Source: DASSFZ01 sp035292585
Lineage (GTDB): Bacteria > Chloroflexota > Anaerolineae > Fen-1058
Reading direction: 5' to 3'
Length of the DNA stretch: 64,000 nucleotides
Assembly: GCA_035292585.1 (NCBI GenBank)
Contig: DATDPU010000020.1
Location: 5,166 to 69,165 of the forward strand
The translations under genes and the position numbers were made by a program. The notes under the pieces are model-generated. The model was not told the DNA's origin and ran no database searches. It saw nothing but the letters and a program-made list of their open reading frames with translations. Shown piece after piece: positions 22,901 through 31,315 of the stretch; position 1 is the first letter of the stretch, and the number at the start of each line of letters is the position of its first letter.

Positions 22901-23659
22901 ACTTTCCTTGACGCCTTCGCGCACGTTCAACGCGCGAGCGGCCGGCGCACGCTGGCGATCAACTGGGGCATCTGGGATGAAATGCGCGTCGCCTCCGAGG
23001 CCGATCAGCAATCGTTCAAGCAGTTCGGTCTGAACCCGATGCCCTCCGACGAGGCGCTTGAGATCATGGACAACTTGCTCGGCAGCGATCTGGCGCAAAT
23101 CGCGGTCGCAGCCGTCGATTGGGGTATACTCAAGCCCGCCTACGAAGCCAGGCGCGCGCGGCCTTTCCTGGCGCTGATCGATGCGCCACAGCGTGCGGCA
23201 GAGTCGAAGTCAGCAAAGACAGCAGACGCCAAGCCGACTCGCCCCGAGTTGCTGCGACAGATCGAGTCAGCGCGGGCCGCTGATCGACGCGCCGTCGTCG
23301 TCGCGCACGTCCGCGCGCAGGTGGCGAAAGTGCTCGGCCTGGATGCCGCGCGCATCGACGATCAACAAGGGTTGTTCGAGATGGGCATGGATTCGCTGAT
23401 GTCGGTCGAGCTGAAGAGCCGACTGGAAGCGGGCGTGGGCCAGTCGCTGCCTTCGACGCTCACGTTCAACTATGCGAGCGTCGGCGCGTTGACCGACTAC
23501 CTGCTGTCGCGGTTCGCGCCGCAAGCCACCGCGCCGGCTGCCGAACCGGTCGCGTCGATGGCTGCGCCGGGCAACGGGGCTGCCGTCGCCGAGCATGACG
23601 ATCTGTCTGAAGACGAGCTGGCCGAGCAATTGATGAAGCGCCTGGGCCAGTTGAATTGA
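16937..23659 (+). CDS. Type I PKS module KS-AT-DH-MT-KR-ACP
   Basis: A 2240-residue module. GTG at 16937 sits 12 bases after AGGGAG; ATG at 16949 is an alternative. The N-terminus (FLDRISGMSPKRLALLAMEL) is a docking helix of a different type from the other PKS genes here. KS spans 43-468 (Cys215), and AT 568-932 (GHGAQ, Ser677 in GHSAGEY). The AT specificity motif is TASH, closer to the YASH of methylmalonyl ATs than to HAFH. DH spans 961-1240 with an intact HRIFGTVILP motif and HPAFLDACF. MT has EIGAGTGATT near 1464, KR spans 1834-2010 (FSS and HYAAAN, both catalytic residues present), and ACP has Ser2153 in GMDSLM. There is no ER, so an alpha-methyl alkene unit is expected. The KS-AT linker lacks the hairpin repeat seen in its paralogues. 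The tail LSEDELAEQLMKRL resembles a docking helix. Confidence 0.94.
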   Translation: MRADMSEFLDRISGMSPKRLALLAMELQEKVEALEAAAQPITAPIAVIGIGCRMPGGADSPEAFWQLLRNGVDAVTEVDNTRWDVDAYFDPDPNRPGKIASRWGGFLRDVDQFDPQFFGIAPREAMSMDPQQRLALEVCWEALEHAGYAPDRLSGSATGVFMGICNGDYYQMQVASNRDGVNMYTATGSAHSVVSGRIAYVIGLRGPAVSVDTACSSSAVAIHLAVQSLRNGECRMALAGGVNLILSPDTTIALSRAGMMAPDGRCKAFDSAADGFVRSEGCSIVVLKRLPDALADGDHVLAVIRGSALNQDGRSNGLTAPNGPSQVAVIRSALANAGVQPEDVSYVETHGTGTSLGDPIEAQALGAALGKNRSAPLMIGSVKTNVGHTESTAGVAGVIKTVLALYHKEIPPHLHLKHLSEHIPWDELPITIPTALTPWEPTNGKRIAGASSFGFSGTNAHFIIEEAPAQSPVTNPSERPLHLLTLSARDESALRKLAHRYASRLANHPTIQLPNVCFTTNAGRSHFNQRLALVVKDAAAAQAGLAEIAAGQTPESALLGQAPTNRRPEVVFMFTGHGAQYLDMGRRLYETQPTFRAAIDRCDALLRPHLSQSLTSILYPEQSAISNPTPLRSGDYSQQSAIDDMALAQPALFAIEYALAELWQAWGVRPSAVMGHSAGEYVAACVAGIFSLEDGLKLIAERARLMASLPPTGEMAAVFASEARVAEALAPFAERVSIAAVNWPESVTISGEKVAVQSVLDALRQDGIRSRRLAIPTASHSPLMEPILDAFEQTAATVSYAPPQIDFVSGMSGQLVGASEATNTGYWRRHLRQAVRFADSIETLHQKGYELFVEIGPTPTLIGMAQRCVSGGVWVPSLRSGHDDWQTILTSLGTLYTHGVDIDWAGFDRDYARRRVPLPTYPFQRQRYWFETGSDTPAATQKPMSRVRDSSAAHQAVHGQRLHSPLLPPDAVVFETQFGATWPPFLDHHRIFGTVILPSPAYIEMVLAGAAEAFGGAYAIDDLMIHEALILPEDGVRTVQLILDKADAGYSEFKVYGRDDEAGTWTLHATGKAQLEPATPPTDAVLVLDDVRSRCSDEIDGEAYYERVRGLGLEFGSAFRGLRQIWRREGEALGLIQLPAELTAEADSYRFHPAFLDACFHLLGAPLPDEDDQSAYLLIGLDRFVSYARPGERVWNHTVMHGIDSGKETFSCDLRLFGEDGALIAEAQGLHLKRATRGALERLTRRHSHPDWFYEVQWQASQSHLPMLRSDPQHIAAQTRQRFDVASAQHDLSVYQELLPALDALTAAYVRQALRQLGWSPVIGDRVSTEALAVQLGIVTGQRRLFARLLGILAEDGVLKSNAGEWEVVAPLAEDDPQAQHAALVERFGSICEAEVTLTGRCGAALAEVLSGRADPLQLLFPNGSLALTEKLYQESPFARVYNGLVRETIAAIAAWPEDRPLRVLEIGAGTGATTSFLLPILPPDRTEYVFTDVTPMFTARAAEKFRAYNFVRYQVFDVERSPAEQGLSAGHFDIVVAANVLHATVDLRQSLVHARQLLAPDGLLILLEGAERSRWVDITFGLTEGWWRFGDTDLRPDYPLLTSERWLNLLPSVGLVDPVALPGDEAKLPAYQTLLLARAAAEKHDWLILADRGGVAAQLAESIAERGEGCRVIAPGAAYDEALAAASQVIDLRALDVPAESDPAALCADALQLAQAIIERGATHTQLWLVTRHAQPTNHPTIQPSNPAALQLSASPLWGLGRVIALEQPEMWGGLIDLDIDSTPDRDAATLIAEVTQPDGEDQIAWRGSQRYVARLARSRAATLKPAIIRSDAAYLITGGLGGLGLKIAHRLAERGVGHIVLIGRSGLPGDSDPRLATIQSIEAAGAHVTVVAVDVTDRAAMATLIARFGRDLPPLRGIVHAAVAMTGWPIRSMPLDGLRAMLGPKVVGTRWLDELTRDVPLDFFVLFSSTTALWGSRNLGHYAAANTFLDAFAHVQRASGRRTLAINWGIWDEMRVASEADQQSFKQFGLNPMPSDEALEIMDNLLGSDLAQIAVAAVDWGILKPAYEARRARPFLALIDAPQRAAESKSAKTADAKPTRPELLRQIESARAADRRAVVVAHVRAQVAKVLGLDAARIDDQQGLFEMGMDSLMSVELKSRLEAGVGQSLPSTLTFNYASVGALTDYLLSRFAPQATAPAAEPVASMAAPGNGAAVAEHDDLSEDELAEQLMKRLGQLN
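18799..18862. repeat. CTCCGCTTCGCTCCGGGGACTA element inside AT, copy 3 (shortened)
   Basis: CAATCAGCAATCAGCAATCC, then the CTCCGCTTCGCTCCGGGGACTA half, then AGTCAGCAATCAGCAAT. The central hairpin is largely missing. It is read as NPTPLRSGDYSQQSAI in the same AT loop. Confidence 0.8.
22140..22182. repeat. CCAACTATCCAACC microsatellite in the pseudo-KR half
   Basis: Encodes QPTNHPTIQPSNP before the conserved SPLWGLGR segment. It is equivalent in place to tracts in the first PKS gene (1803-1845) and the third (about 14256-14290). Confidence 0.75.
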
Positions 23660-23681
23660 GAGCTTGTCTGAAATGAGGTTT

Positions 23682-23720
23682 CGCCGCAGTTGTACTGCGG
23701 CGCGGCAGTGCAACTGCCGC
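23682..23720. repeat. Twin-hairpin repeat (CGCCGCAGT..ACTGCGGCG + GCGGCAGT..ACTGCCGC)
   Basis: Two adjacent perfect stems with 3-nt loops (TGT and GCA), 22 bases after a PKS stop codon. The same structure occurs at 35819-35862, also just after a stop. It has no T-tract, so it is not a classical intrinsic terminator, but it could stabilise mRNA ends or weaken read-through. Confidence 0.85.
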
Positions 23721-23765
23721 TTAAACCTGAGTCGGCGATCCGAGATTTCAGATGTGGAGAGGAAA

Positions 23766-24677
23766 GTGATCTCAAGTTCTGCGATCAACCCGGCGAACCT
23801 GCGGCGCGGCATCCTGCTGTGGTGCGCGTCGGTTCTGCTCTGGGCCGCCATCGAGGTGCTCGGCGGCCTGGCGCCGATCGATTACTCGGCCTATCAGATC
23901 GTGTGGATGCGCTACGCCACGCACTTGCTGTTCATGCTGCTGATACTGGGGCCGCGACGCCGAACCCGTCTCGTCCGCACCCACCACCTGAAGCTCCAGG
24001 TCGCGCGCGGGCTGTTGATGCTCGGCATGCCGGTGGCGTTCATCGTCGCGGCGGGTCTCATGCCGGTGAACGACGCGTGGGCAGTGTTCTGGATCACGCC
24101 GTTGTTGACGATGCTGCTCGCCGCGCTCGTGCTGCGCGAGCGCATTCATCCTGCCTTGTGGATCGCCGCGCTCGCCGGCTTCGCCGGGACGCTCATCGTC
24201 GAGTATCCCGATCGAGCCCTGCTCACTCCGGCCTTGCTGTTGCCGCTGGTCATGGCATTGTGCTTCAGCCTGTACCTGGTGATGACGCGCCTGCTCCGCG
24301 ACGACGGCACGCTCACGAACCTGTTTTACACGGCGGCGTGCGTGCTCATCCCGTTGAGCGCGGGCCTGCCGTTGTTCTGGCGCGCGCTCACGCTGCCCGG
24401 CCTCGCGATCATGGCTGCGATTGGCTTGCTGGGCTACGTCGTCCTGTATCTGCTCGACAAAGCGATTGAGGCTGCGCCTGTATCGGTTATCGCGCCGTTC
24501 ACCTACATTCAGCCCATCGGCGTGCTGGTCTTAATCGATCTGATCACGCACAGCGCGCCGGCTCCACTGAAGATTCTCGGCGTGTTGATCATCGCCGGTG
24601 GGATCGCATGCGCGATCATTTGGGTAGTGCGGCCTCATGCGCATTCTCGCACGATTGCAACGCCCACGAGGGGCTAG
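23766..24677 (+). CDS. DMT-superfamily (EamA-type) membrane transporter
   Basis: 303 residues with about ten hydrophobic segments in two halves, as in EamA/RhaT-type drug-metabolite transporters. The first segment is RGILLWCASVLLWAAIEVLGG. The last is followed by a short basic tail. The frame is open back to 23664, but that stretch is the twin-hairpin repeat, and GTG at 23766 has GGAG six bases upstream, so I chose it. It sits between two PKS genes on the same strand, 41 bases before the next start, and is probably co-transcribed. Export of the polyketide product or of a precursor is a context guess. The family also moves amino acids and nucleotide sugars. Confidence 0.85.
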   Translation: MISSSAINPANLRRGILLWCASVLLWAAIEVLGGLAPIDYSAYQIVWMRYATHLLFMLLILGPRRRTRLVRTHHLKLQVARGLLMLGMPVAFIVAAGLMPVNDAWAVFWITPLLTMLLAALVLRERIHPALWIAALAGFAGTLIVEYPDRALLTPALLLPLVMALCFSLYLVMTRLLRDDGTLTNLFYTAACVLIPLSAGLPLFWRALTLPGLAIMAAIGLLGYVVLYLLDKAIEAAPVSVIAPFTYIQPIGVLVLIDLITHSAPAPLKILGVLIIAGGIACAIIWVVRPHAHSRTIATPTRG

Positions 24678-24718
24678 GCTACCATTTCCGATAAGCCTAT
24701 TGAATTGAGGAACCTGTC

Positions 24719-27700
24719 ATGAGTGTATCTTCGGAATCTAGCGATCGTAAGGCGCTGTTGAAGAACGCGATGGCTGCCATCGACGATCTTCAGGCCAAGC
24801 TCGACGCCGCCAATCGGGCGCGCACCGAGCCGATTGCCATCGTCGGCCTGGCCTGTCGCTTCCCCGGCGGCGCGCACGATCCGGCTGCTTATTGGCAACT
24901 GCTGCACGAGGGCCGCGATGCTGTGCGCGAATATCCGGCGGAGCGCCGGCAATTGATCGGCGTGGATGCCGAAACGATGGAGACCGACGCCGCGTGGTAC
25001 GGCGGCTTTCTCGACGACATCGAGCAATTCGATCCCAAGTTCTTCGGCATCGCGCCGCGCGAGGCCGCCACGATGGACCCGCAGCAGCGACTGGCGCTGG
25101 AAGTATCGTGGGAAGCGCTGGAGAGCGCGGGCATTGCGCCCGACTCATTGGGTGGTAGTCCCACCGGCGTCTTTCTCGGCATCACGACCAACGATTACTC
25201 GCAACTGGCGAAAGCCGGCGGGCCGGATCAACTCGACGTGTACGTGGCGACGGGCAGCGCGCTCAACGCAGCGCCGGGACGGGTGGCTTACACGCTCGGC
25301 TTGCAAGGGCCGTGCATGGCCATCGATACGGCGTGTTCGTCGTCGCTGGTGGCGCTGCATCAGGCCTGCCAGAGCCTGCGCAATCGCGAAAGCGATCTGG
25401 CGCTGGCGGGCGGCGTCAATACTATCCTGATGCCGGAAGCTTTCATCTGCTTCAACAAGTGGGGCATGATGGCGCCCGACGGCCGCTGCAAAACCTTCGA
25501 CGCGCGCGCCGATGGTTTCGTGCGCGGCGAGGGCTGCGGCGTGATCGTGCTCAAGCGGCTGTCCGACGCGCAGGCCGCGCACGATAATATCCTGGCGGTG
25601 ATTCGCGGCTCGGCGGTCAACCAGGATGGGCACAGCAGCGGCTTGACCGTGCCGAACGGCCCGGCGCAGGAAGCCGTCATTCGCAAGGCGCTGGCCTTCG
25701 CCGGGATCGAGCCGGGCGCGGTGGACTATGTCGAAGCGCACGGCACAGGCACTTCGCTGGGCGATCCGATTGAAGTCGAGGCGATTGGCGCGGCATTAGG
25801 TACAGGCCGCACTCGACCACTTATGCTCGGCTCAGTGAAGACCAACATCGGCCATCTCGAATCGGCATCCGGCATCGCCGGCCTGATCAAAGTCGTGCTC
25901 GCGATGCAGCACGAGGAGCTCCCGCCGCATCTGCACTTGCGCGAGCGCAGCCCGCGCATCCCCTGGCCCGATTTTCCAATCGTCATCCCGACTGAGCCTG
26001 TGGCCTGGACGCGCGGCGAGCGTGCCCGCATCGCGGGCGTGAGCGCGTTCGGATTCAGCGGCACGAACGCGCACGTGGTGCTGGAGGAAGCGCCGGAGAC
26101 CAACCCTCACCCCCAACCCCTCTCCCTCACAGGGAGAGGGGCCGGGATGAGGGTCAGTGAACGCCCGCTGCACATCTTGTCCCTCTCGGCCAAGAGCGAG
26201 CAGGCGCTGAAGGAACTGGCTGCGCGCCACGCCAGCCAACTATCCAACACACCAACTCACACACTAGCCAGCTATTGCTTCACCGCCAACACCGGGCGGG
26301 CGCACTTCGCGCAGCGCGCGGCGCTGGTCGCCGCATCGCCGGAGGAACTGCGCGAGCGGCTGGCCAACCTGACGGCGGGTGAAGCATCCAAGAAACGACC
26401 CAAGATCGCATTCTTGTTCACAGGCCAGGGCGCGCAGTACGTGGGCATGGGCCGGCAGCTATACGAAGCCGAGCCGACGTTCCGCGCCACGCTCGATAAA
26501 TGCGATGCGCTGCTGCGCCCTTACCTTAATCAATCGCTCATTGCCATTCTCTACCCTGAGCAATCAACAATCAATAGTCATCAATCATCAATCGATGAGA
26601 CTGCTTTCACGCAACCGGCGCTCTTCGCGCTCGAATACGCGCTGGCCGAACTGTGGCAGTCGTGGGGGATTGCGCCCAGCGCCGTGATGGGCCACAGCGT
26701 CGGCGAGTACGTCGCGGCGTGCGTGGCCGGCGTGTTCAGTCTCGAAGATGGGTTGAAGTTGATCGTGGAGCGGGCGCGGCTGATGCAGGCGCTGCCGCGC
26801 GATGGCGAAATGGCGGCCGTATTCGCCGACGAAGCGACCGTCGCGCAAGCAATCGCGCCCTACACACAAGACGTCGCGATCGCTGCTATCAACGGGCCAG
26901 AGGCTGTCGTCATCTCCGGCAGATGCGAGAGCGTGCGCCTGGCGCTCCAGACGCTGGAAGCGCAGGGATTCCGATCGCGCGCGCTCAACGTGTCGCATGC
27001 GTTCCACTCGCCGTTGATGGAACCGATGCTTGATGCGTTCGAGCAGACGGCGGCGAGTGTCGCGTACTCTGCCCCGCGCAGCGACTTGATTTCCAACGTG
27101 ACTGGCCGGCTGGCTAGCGACGGCGAGGCCACCAGCGCCGCCTATTGGCGGCGACACATTCGCCAGGCGGTGCGCTTCGCGGATTCGATCCAGGCGTTGC
27201 ACGAGCTGGGCTACGATACGTTCGTCGAGATCGGCCCCAGCCCGACGCTGTTGTCGATGGCGCAACGCTGCTCGCCCGACGCAACGGCCGCGTGGCTGCC
27301 TTCATTGCGCAAAGGCCAAGACGATTGGCGGATCATGCTCGACAGTCTTGGCGCATTATACGTGCGCGGCGCGGACGTGAACTGGGCCGGGCTCGACCGG
27401 GACTATCGGCGGCAGAAAGTTGTGCTGCCAACGTATCCCTTCCAGCGCCAGCGTTACTGGCTGGAGAGCGGGCGAAAACCACTAGACAGCCGGCGCAGCC
27501 AAGTGGAAAATCGACCTGGCGGCCATCCGCTGCTCGGCCAACGGTTACGCTCACCTCGCCTGAAAGATATTGTGTTCGAATCGAATTTGGGAATAGACTG
27601 GCCCACCTTCTTGAACGATCATCGCGTATACGGCGTGCCGCTGTTTCCAGCGACCGGCTACCTGGAGTTGGGCATGGCGGCCGCGCAGCAGGTTCTGGGG

Positions 27701-30700
27701 CACGGCTCGCACGTATTAGAGGAAGTCGAGATTCAAGAAGCATTGGTTCTGCCGGCGGACGGCGCGCGTGTCGTGCAGGTGACGATATCGCCTGTCGAGA
27801 ATGGCATTGCGGTATTTCAAGTGTTCAGTCTTGAAGACGAACCAGAGCCTGTGTGGAGGCTGCACACCACTGGAAAGATCCACGCCAATTCCGGCGCTGA
27901 TACATCGGCTTCCGTGTCACTGGCAGATATTCGTGAGCGCTGCGCACAGGCAATCCTGGCAGACGACTACTATCGCCGATTGGCCGACGCAGGACTCGAC
28001 TACGGTGCGAGCTTTAGGAACATTCGCCAGCTGTGGCGAGGCGAGGGCGCGGCGGTGGGGCAGATCGCTTTATCCGCAACACTCGCTCCCGAAGCGAGTC
28101 TCTATCAGATTCATCCGGCCTTGCTCGATGCGTGCTTCCAGCTATTGGGCGCAGCACTCCCCGATACTTACGCAACGGATACCACGGTCTACGTGCCGGT
28201 GGGCCTGGAGGAATTTCGCGTGTACCGCCCCGGTCAGGCTCAGGTGTGGGGACAGGCGCGTGTAGACGCCGATGTGGAGGGAGCCGAGGTGCTCACTGGA
28301 GAGGTGCGCCTGTTTGACGAAACAGGGTTAGTCGTCGCAGAGATTAGCGGCCTGCGTCTCAAGCGGGCTAGCCGCGGGGCGATCCGGCAAGCTGCGCACG
28401 CGCGCGTTGACGACTGGATATACGCGATCGAATGGCGGCCACAGATGCTGCCCTCAGAGAGTGCCGCACGCGCGCCGGGCAATTGGCTGATCCTGGCCGA
28501 TCAAGGCGGGATAGGCGATGGGTTAGCCGCACAACTGCGTGCGCAAGGCGAGACGTGCATTCTGGTGCGGCCCGGCGATCAATACCGGGTGCTCGAAGCG
28601 GACTGCTGGCAGATCGATCCGGCACGCCCGGCAGATTTCACACAACTCCTAGCGGATACAATCGAGCACAGCGAACGCCCGTATCGCGGCGCGATCCATC
28701 TTTGGGGCCTAGATGCCCCAAGGGAGATAACCGCCGACGCATTGGCAGCTATCAAAGTGTCACTTTATGGCGGCACGCTATACCTGACGCAGGCCCTGGC
28801 CCGCTACGCTGAGGCAAACCCTGCGCTTCTGAATGGCGCGCGACTGTGGGTGACGACACGCGGCGCGCAGTCGGTTGAATCTGATGCCGCGCCAGTGTCA
28901 GTAGCGCAAGCTCCGCTGTGGGGTCTCGGCCGAACAATCGCGTTGGAGCATCCTGAACTGCGCTGCACGTGCGTCGATCTGGATCCATCCGGCGACGCAA
29001 CACAAGCAGTATTGGCGGAGTTGTCAGGAACAGATAAAGAGAATCAGGTCGCATTCCGCGATGGGAAGCGCTACGTCGCGCGACTGGCGCGCATGCCCAA
29101 GTGGAGTCACAATTCGGCCCAGTCCGGGCAACAGGCATTTGAACTCAAAGCGCCTGCCGATGGCATCTTGGACAATCTCAGCCGTGAACCCGCCACACGC
29201 CAACGACCCGGCCCACATGACATCGAAGTTCGGGTGCGGGCATCGGGTCTGAACTTCAGGGACGTGCTCAATGCATTGGGACTCTATCCGGGGCCGGCTA
29301 TCGCGCTGGGCAACGAATGCGCGGGCGTCGTCGAAACCATCGGCGAGGGCGCGACCGGTTTCAAAGCAGGTGACGAAGTCATTGCGCTCGCGCCTGGCAC
29401 GTTCAAGACGTTCGCGATCGCTGCAAGCAACCTGGTGTTCGCCAAGCCGGCAAACTTGAGCTTTGAGGAAGCGGTCACAATTCCAACGACGTTCTTGACT
29501 GCATACTACGGCCTGCATCATCTGGCGGATATCAAAGCGGGCGACCGAGTGTTGATTCACGCTGCTGCGGGAGGTGTCGGCCTGGCAGCAGTGCAACTGG
29601 CTCTAAGAGCCGGCGCCGAGGTCTTCGGCACAGCGGGCAGCCCGGAGAAGCGCGCCTACCTCGAATCCATCGGCGTGCCGCACGTGCTGAATTCGCGCAC
29701 GCTGGATTTCGCTAATGAGATCAAAGCATTGACTAATGGCGCTGGCGTTCACATCGTGTTGAATTCCCTGGCCGACGACTTCATTCCCAAGAGCCTGTCG
29801 GTACTGGCGGATGGCGGCTGCTTCTTAGAGATCGGGAAGCGCGGCATCTGGACAACGCAGCAAGTGGCAGAGTTCAACTCGACGCTGACGTATCACGCCT
29901 ACGATCTGGCCGAAGTATCGCAACGCCAGCCGGAGCTGATTCAATCGATGTTAAGCCAACTGTTGGCGGACTTCGCATCCGGCGCGCTCAAGCCGCTGCC
30001 GTTGCGGGCTTTCTCGATCGAGCACGCTCGCGACGCTTTTCGGTTCATGGCGCAGGCGAAACAGATCGGCAAGATCGTCATTACGCAACCAACGAACCAA
30101 CTCAGCATTCGTCCCGCTGCTACCTATCTCATCACTGGCGGGCTGGGTGGTCTGGGCCTGACAGTTGCGCGCTGGTTGGTCGAGCGCGGCGCGCGGAATC
30201 TGGTATTGATGGGACGCACGCGTCCGTCCGATGCCGCTCAAAAAACACTGGACGAACTCGAACGGCTGGGCGCAAAAGTCAGCATGGTGCTCGGCGATGT
30301 CGCCAACAGGGACGACGTCGCTCGCGCTGTGTCCGGGTTGGCGGCCCCATTGCGCGGTATCATTCATGCCGCGGGAACGCTTGACGACGGGCCGATGTCG
30401 CAGATGACATGGCCGCGTTTTCAGGCGGTTCTGGCTCCCAAGGTCGATGGCGCATGGCATTTACACACCCTGACACAAGTCATTCCGCTCGACTTCTTCG
30501 TTATGTTTTCGGCGGGAGCGGCCTTGCTCGGCTCACCCGGTCAAAGCAATTACGCCGCCGCTAACGCTTTCCTGGATGGGCTGGCGCACTATCGGCACGC
30601 GCTGGGGCTGCCGGCGTTGAGCATCAACTGGGGCGCGTGGGCCGAGGTCGGCATGGCAGCGAAGGTGGGCAGCCAGGTGCAGCGCTTGTGGGCTGCGCAA

Positions 30701-31315
30701 GGCATCGGCTTGATCGAGCCGGCGCTGGGTATGCGCGTGCTGGAGCAATTGCTGACCCAGACGTTCGTGCAGGTTGGCGTCGTACCCTTTGATTGGGAAC
30801 GTTTTGCGCAACAGACCCAGAACATTGATCGGCCTGTGCTCCGCGAATTGCTGCACGCGCCGCAGACTACGGCGCACACAGCCCGGACCGGGCTGACGCG
30901 CGAGGCGTTGCTGGCCGCACCCGATCGACCCGCCGCATTGCAGACCTACTTGGCCGCTCTGGTCATGCGGACAATGCGCGTGTCCGAGCTCGATCCGGCT
31001 CAGTCGCTCAGCGAGCTCGGCCTCGACTCGCTGATGGCCGTAGAGATGAAGAACCGCATCGAAGCCGATCTAGGGCTGGTCGTGCCAATGGTGAAGTTCT
31101 TGCAAGGGCCAACTATCGTCCAGCTCACGGCGCAGGTTCTCGAACGTTTGACGGATGGCGCACCCGATTCGGCCGCACTGCCCGTAGCGCCCGCGATGGG
31201 AGACGAGCAGTCCGAGACAAAACAGTTATTGGCAAACCTGGAGGCCTTGTCCGACGCAGAGGTGGATTCGCTGCTGAAGGACTTGATCGTTCCGGCGGAG
31301 AATGCGCATGAGTGA
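24719..31315 (+). CDS. Type I PKS module KS-AT-DH-ER-KR-ACP
   Basis: A 2198-residue module with a good ribosome site (GAGG, 8 bases before ATG). An N-terminal docking helix precedes KS (36-459; Cys206 in DTACSSS, KTNIGH), then AT (562-916; GQGAQ, Ser660 in GHSVGEY, HAFHS of malonyl type) and DH (935-1220; intact HRVYGVPLFP and HPALLDACF). A pseudo-KR half lies near 1255-1470. ER spans 1481-1790 (AAAGGVGLAAV), KR 1801-1980 (TGGLGGLG) and ACP has Ser2104 in GLDSLMA. No methyltransferase is present. In the KR, Ala1932 stands where FSS normally gives the catalytic Ser, while the SNYAAAN Tyr is kept. Its tail (LSDAEVDSLLKDL) overlaps the NRPS start, so this is likely the last PKS module before glycine addition. 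Confidence 0.95.
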   Translation: MSVSSESSDRKALLKNAMAAIDDLQAKLDAANRARTEPIAIVGLACRFPGGAHDPAAYWQLLHEGRDAVREYPAERRQLIGVDAETMETDAAWYGGFLDDIEQFDPKFFGIAPREAATMDPQQRLALEVSWEALESAGIAPDSLGGSPTGVFLGITTNDYSQLAKAGGPDQLDVYVATGSALNAAPGRVAYTLGLQGPCMAIDTACSSSLVALHQACQSLRNRESDLALAGGVNTILMPEAFICFNKWGMMAPDGRCKTFDARADGFVRGEGCGVIVLKRLSDAQAAHDNILAVIRGSAVNQDGHSSGLTVPNGPAQEAVIRKALAFAGIEPGAVDYVEAHGTGTSLGDPIEVEAIGAALGTGRTRPLMLGSVKTNIGHLESASGIAGLIKVVLAMQHEELPPHLHLRERSPRIPWPDFPIVIPTEPVAWTRGERARIAGVSAFGFSGTNAHVVLEEAPETNPHPQPLSLTGRGAGMRVSERPLHILSLSAKSEQALKELAARHASQLSNTPTHTLASYCFTANTGRAHFAQRAALVAASPEELRERLANLTAGEASKKRPKIAFLFTGQGAQYVGMGRQLYEAEPTFRATLDKCDALLRPYLNQSLIAILYPEQSTINSHQSSIDETAFTQPALFALEYALAELWQSWGIAPSAVMGHSVGEYVAACVAGVFSLEDGLKLIVERARLMQALPRDGEMAAVFADEATVAQAIAPYTQDVAIAAINGPEAVVISGRCESVRLALQTLEAQGFRSRALNVSHAFHSPLMEPMLDAFEQTAASVAYSAPRSDLISNVTGRLASDGEATSAAYWRRHIRQAVRFADSIQALHELGYDTFVEIGPSPTLLSMAQRCSPDATAAWLPSLRKGQDDWRIMLDSLGALYVRGADVNWAGLDRDYRRQKVVLPTYPFQRQRYWLESGRKPLDSRRSQVENRPGGHPLLGQRLRSPRLKDIVFESNLGIDWPTFLNDHRVYGVPLFPATGYLELGMAAAQQVLGHGSHVLEEVEIQEALVLPADGARVVQVTISPVENGIAVFQVFSLEDEPEPVWRLHTTGKIHANSGADTSASVSLADIRERCAQAILADDYYRRLADAGLDYGASFRNIRQLWRGEGAAVGQIALSATLAPEASLYQIHPALLDACFQLLGAALPDTYATDTTVYVPVGLEEFRVYRPGQAQVWGQARVDADVEGAEVLTGEVRLFDETGLVVAEISGLRLKRASRGAIRQAAHARVDDWIYAIEWRPQMLPSESAARAPGNWLILADQGGIGDGLAAQLRAQGETCILVRPGDQYRVLEADCWQIDPARPADFTQLLADTIEHSERPYRGAIHLWGLDAPREITADALAAIKVSLYGGTLYLTQALARYAEANPALLNGARLWVTTRGAQSVESDAAPVSVAQAPLWGLGRTIALEHPELRCTCVDLDPSGDATQAVLAELSGTDKENQVAFRDGKRYVARLARMPKWSHNSAQSGQQAFELKAPADGILDNLSREPATRQRPGPHDIEVRVRASGLNFRDVLNALGLYPGPAIALGNECAGVVETIGEGATGFKAGDEVIALAPGTFKTFAIAASNLVFAKPANLSFEEAVTIPTTFLTAYYGLHHLADIKAGDRVLIHAAAGGVGLAAVQLALRAGAEVFGTAGSPEKRAYLESIGVPHVLNSRTLDFANEIKALTNGAGVHIVLNSLADDFIPKSLSVLADGGCFLEIGKRGIWTTQQVAEFNSTLTYHAYDLAEVSQRQPELIQSMLSQLLADFASGALKPLPLRAFSIEHARDAFRFMAQAKQIGKIVITQPTNQLSIRPAATYLITGGLGGLGLTVARWLVERGARNLVLMGRTRPSDAAQKTLDELERLGAKVSMVLGDVANRDDVARAVSGLAAPLRGIIHAAGTLDDGPMSQMTWPRFQAVLAPKVDGAWHLHTLTQVIPLDFFVMFSAGAALLGSPGQSNYAAANAFLDGLAHYRHALGLPALSINWGAWAEVGMAAKVGSQVQRLWAAQGIGLIEPALGMRVLEQLLTQTFVQVGVVPFDWERFAQQTQNIDRPVLRELLHAPQTTAHTARTGLTREALLAAPDRPAALQTYLAALVMRTMRVSELDPAQSLSELGLDSLMAVEMKNRIEADLGLVVPMVKFLQGPTIVQLTAQVLERLTDGAPDSAALPVAPAMGDEQSETKQLLANLEALSDAEVDSLLKDLIVPAENAHE
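26103..26156. repeat. CCCTCTCCC/GGGAGAGGG hairpin, KS-AT linker, copy 3
   Basis: Encodes NPHPQPLSLTGRGAGMRV right before ERPLHIL, the same place as copies 1 and 2. Confidence 0.85.
26559..26594. repeat. CAATCAACAATCAATAG short repeat in the AT loop
   Basis: Units of the CAATCA/ATCATCAATC type occupy the AT loop that carries the larger CTCCGCTTCG element in three sister genes. It may be a reduced remnant of that family. Encodes EQSTINSHQSSI. Confidence 0.65.

Noticed and set aside
23664..23765. An N-terminal extension of the transporter
   Set aside because: The extra residues come from the twin-hairpin repeat and are Arg/Cys-rich. GTG at 23766 has a proper ribosome site.
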